From Owenia fusiformis (Eukaryota; Annelida; Polychaeta; Sabellida; Oweniidae), in contig CAIIXF020000010.1 of the NCBI GenBank assembly GCA_903813345.2, positions 15,492,181-15,556,180 on the forward strand: a stretch of 64,000 bases of DNA. Reading direction: 5' to 3'. This document shows, piece by piece, positions 54,901 to 57,900 of the stretch (position 1 is its first letter; the number at the start of each line of letters is the position of its first letter). The position numbers were made by a program, and so were the translations under genes. The notes under the pieces are model-generated. The model was given only the letters and a program-made list of their open reading frames with translations, had not been told where the DNA came from and searched no databases.

Positions 54901-57900
54901 GGCTACTGCTACTCTCAAACTATAGAATATTGAATGCTAGGCTACCGCTACTCTTTGACTACAGAAGATTGAATCATAGGCTACCACTGCTCTCTAACTA
55001 TTTAAGATTGAATGCTAGGCTACTTCTACACTTTAACTACAGAAGATTGAATCATAGGCTACCACTGCTCTTTAGCTATAGAAGATTATACTTATGTTGT
55101 GTTATGTTATTTGCCAGGGAAAATGTCTATGAACGAGATACTCTTCCATTAACTGATTAAGGATGAGGTGTGAACATCCTTTTAAATAGATGACAAACAT
55201 AGAGAATAGAAACAATCAGCTTTAACAATTTCTCCCATCTACATCATCTTCAAATAATGCCATAGTTACTAGCAATAAAAAACAACCACATGGAATCATA
55301 GGTGACTATGTATAACTCGATCCCACGACTTTTTACTGCAACTCTTGTAGTTCTAAATAAATTCATCTGATTAGGCCTTCTAAATTAATCCAATATTTTC
55401 CTTATCTCTTGACCATACCTTATTTTCACTTGGTGACATTTCGTCCAGCATGTTCGCTTGACTTTTTCAAGGTTACCACTACTTCTATTGAATCTATTGA
55501 ATATTGAATGCTAGGTTACCATTACTAGTGAACCATAGCTCTTTGATTATGGCAGATTGAATGCTAGGCTACCACTACTTTTTAACTACACAAGATTGAA
55601 TGATGGGCTACCACTGCTCTTTAACTATGGAAGATTGAATGCTAGGCTACCACTGCTCTCTTACTATAGAAAATTGAATGCTAGACTACCACTGCTCTCT
55701 TACTATAGAAAATTGAATGCTAGACTACCACTGCTCTCAAACTATAGAATATTGAATGCTAGGCTACCACTGCTCTCAAACTATAGAATATTGAATGCTA
55801 GGCTACCACTGCTCTCTTACTATAGAAAATTGAATGCTAGACTACCACTGCTCTCTTACTATAGAAAATTGAATGCTAGACTACCACTGCTCTCAAACTA
55901 TAGAATATTGAATGCTAGGCTACCACTCCTCTCTAACTATTTAAGATTGAATGCTAGGCTACCACTACACTTTAACTACAGAAGATTGAATCATAGGCTC
56001 CCACTGCTCTTTAGTTATAGAAGATCATACGTATGTAGTGTTATGTTATTTGCCAGGGAAAATGTCTATGAACGAGATACTCGTCCATTAACTGATTAAG
56101 GATGAGGTGTGAACATCCTTTTAAATAGATGACAAACATAGAGAATAGAAACAATCAGCTTTAACAATTTCTCCCATCTACATCATCTTCAAATAATGCC
56201 ATAGTTACTAGCAATAAAAAACAACCACATGGAATCATAGGTGACTACCATGTTGAAATGGACCATGGCCATTCCATGGTATACCATGGTACGACCATGG
56301 TATACCATGGTATATGGCCATGAAATGCAATGAAATACCATGGTAATACCATGGCCGATCATGAACGTTAAATGGCACCATTGCATTTCATTGTTAACAG
56401 TGCGTTTTTAACATGGAGTTTTCCATTGAAAAAATACTGCCGTTTCGCAGTATTTCATGGTCAGAAACCATCAAATGCAATGATATCATGGTCAAGTTCT
56501 CGGCCATGATATCATTGCATTTGATGGTTTCTTGACCATGATATCATTGCATTTGATGGTTTCTGACCATGAAATACTGTGAAACGGCAGTATTTTTTCA
56601 ATGGGAAACTCCATGTTAAAAAAACGCTCCTGACCATGAAATGCAATGGTGCCATTTAACGATCATGATATACCATGGTATACCATGGTCAATTAACATG
56701 TAATTTTGTATCTAAAAAATACCACCGTTTCACAGTATTTCATGGTCAAATACCATCAAATGCAGTGATATCATGGTCTAGACATTTAACCATGATATGC
56801 AATGGAGCCATTTAATTATCACGATCTACTATGGTATACTGTGGAAACTATACTTAAAATTTGGCATTTAAAAATACTGCTATTTTGCAGTATTTCATGG
56901 TTGCAAACCATCAAATGCAATGAAGTACAGTCAAGATGTTTAATCGAAGACTGGAGGTTTGACTTACAAAATATTAAGTTGATCTCCTATTTAACCGACA
57001 ACAGTCAAATAAAAGTAAAGCATATTTGTTTAACAAAAAAAAATTGTTTCTAGGGTTATTAACTTAATTATTCATAATAGAAATTAATTTATTAAATAAA
57101 GGAACAAAAGTATATAAAGTTGTGATTTTGATTAATATCAGAATCACTAATTATAATAATTTGGTTATCTAATCAACATTAATTAATAAAGATATTTCAT
57201 GTAAAAAATATTTTTTGAACATGGCCTTTCATTGTATTTCACTGCATTGCAAGAAAGATCATTGCATTTCATTGCATTTCATTGCATTTCATTGCATTTC
57301 ATTGCATATCATGATCAATCATTGTATTTCATTGCATTTCATGGTTAAACATGGTATTTCATTGCATTTCATGATCCATTTCAACTCTGACCAATTTTAG
57401 ACTTGAGACTCTTGTAAAGTTCTTTTTAGCAATGAAATACCATGGTATAACCATGGTATTTGATGGTCAGGTTTGACAATGAAATGCTATGAAATACAAT
57501 CAACCACGAAATGCAATGATATGCCATGATAAATGATAGTTATGATTATGGCAATGAAATACCATGGTGTGACCATAGTATTTGATGGTCAGGTTTGACA
57601 ATAAAATGCCATGAAATACCACCAACCATGAAATGCAATGATAAAACCATGATAAATGAGAGTTATGATTTTGGCAATGAAATGACATGGTATGACCATG
57701 GTAATTGATTGTCACACGGTACAATGAAATGCCATGAAATGTCATCAACCATGATATGCAATGGTAATACCATGGTAAATGATGGTCAGGTACATAACAA
57801 TAAAATATCATGGTATGACCATGACATTTGATTGTCAAATTGTACAATGAAATACCATCAACCATGATATACAATGGTAATACCATGGTAAATGATGGTC

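Noticed and set aside
57500-57886. 128-codon minus-strand His/Tyr-rich frame
   Set aside because: Direct result of the CATGG/ATGAAATGCAATG vocabulary of the palindromic element.
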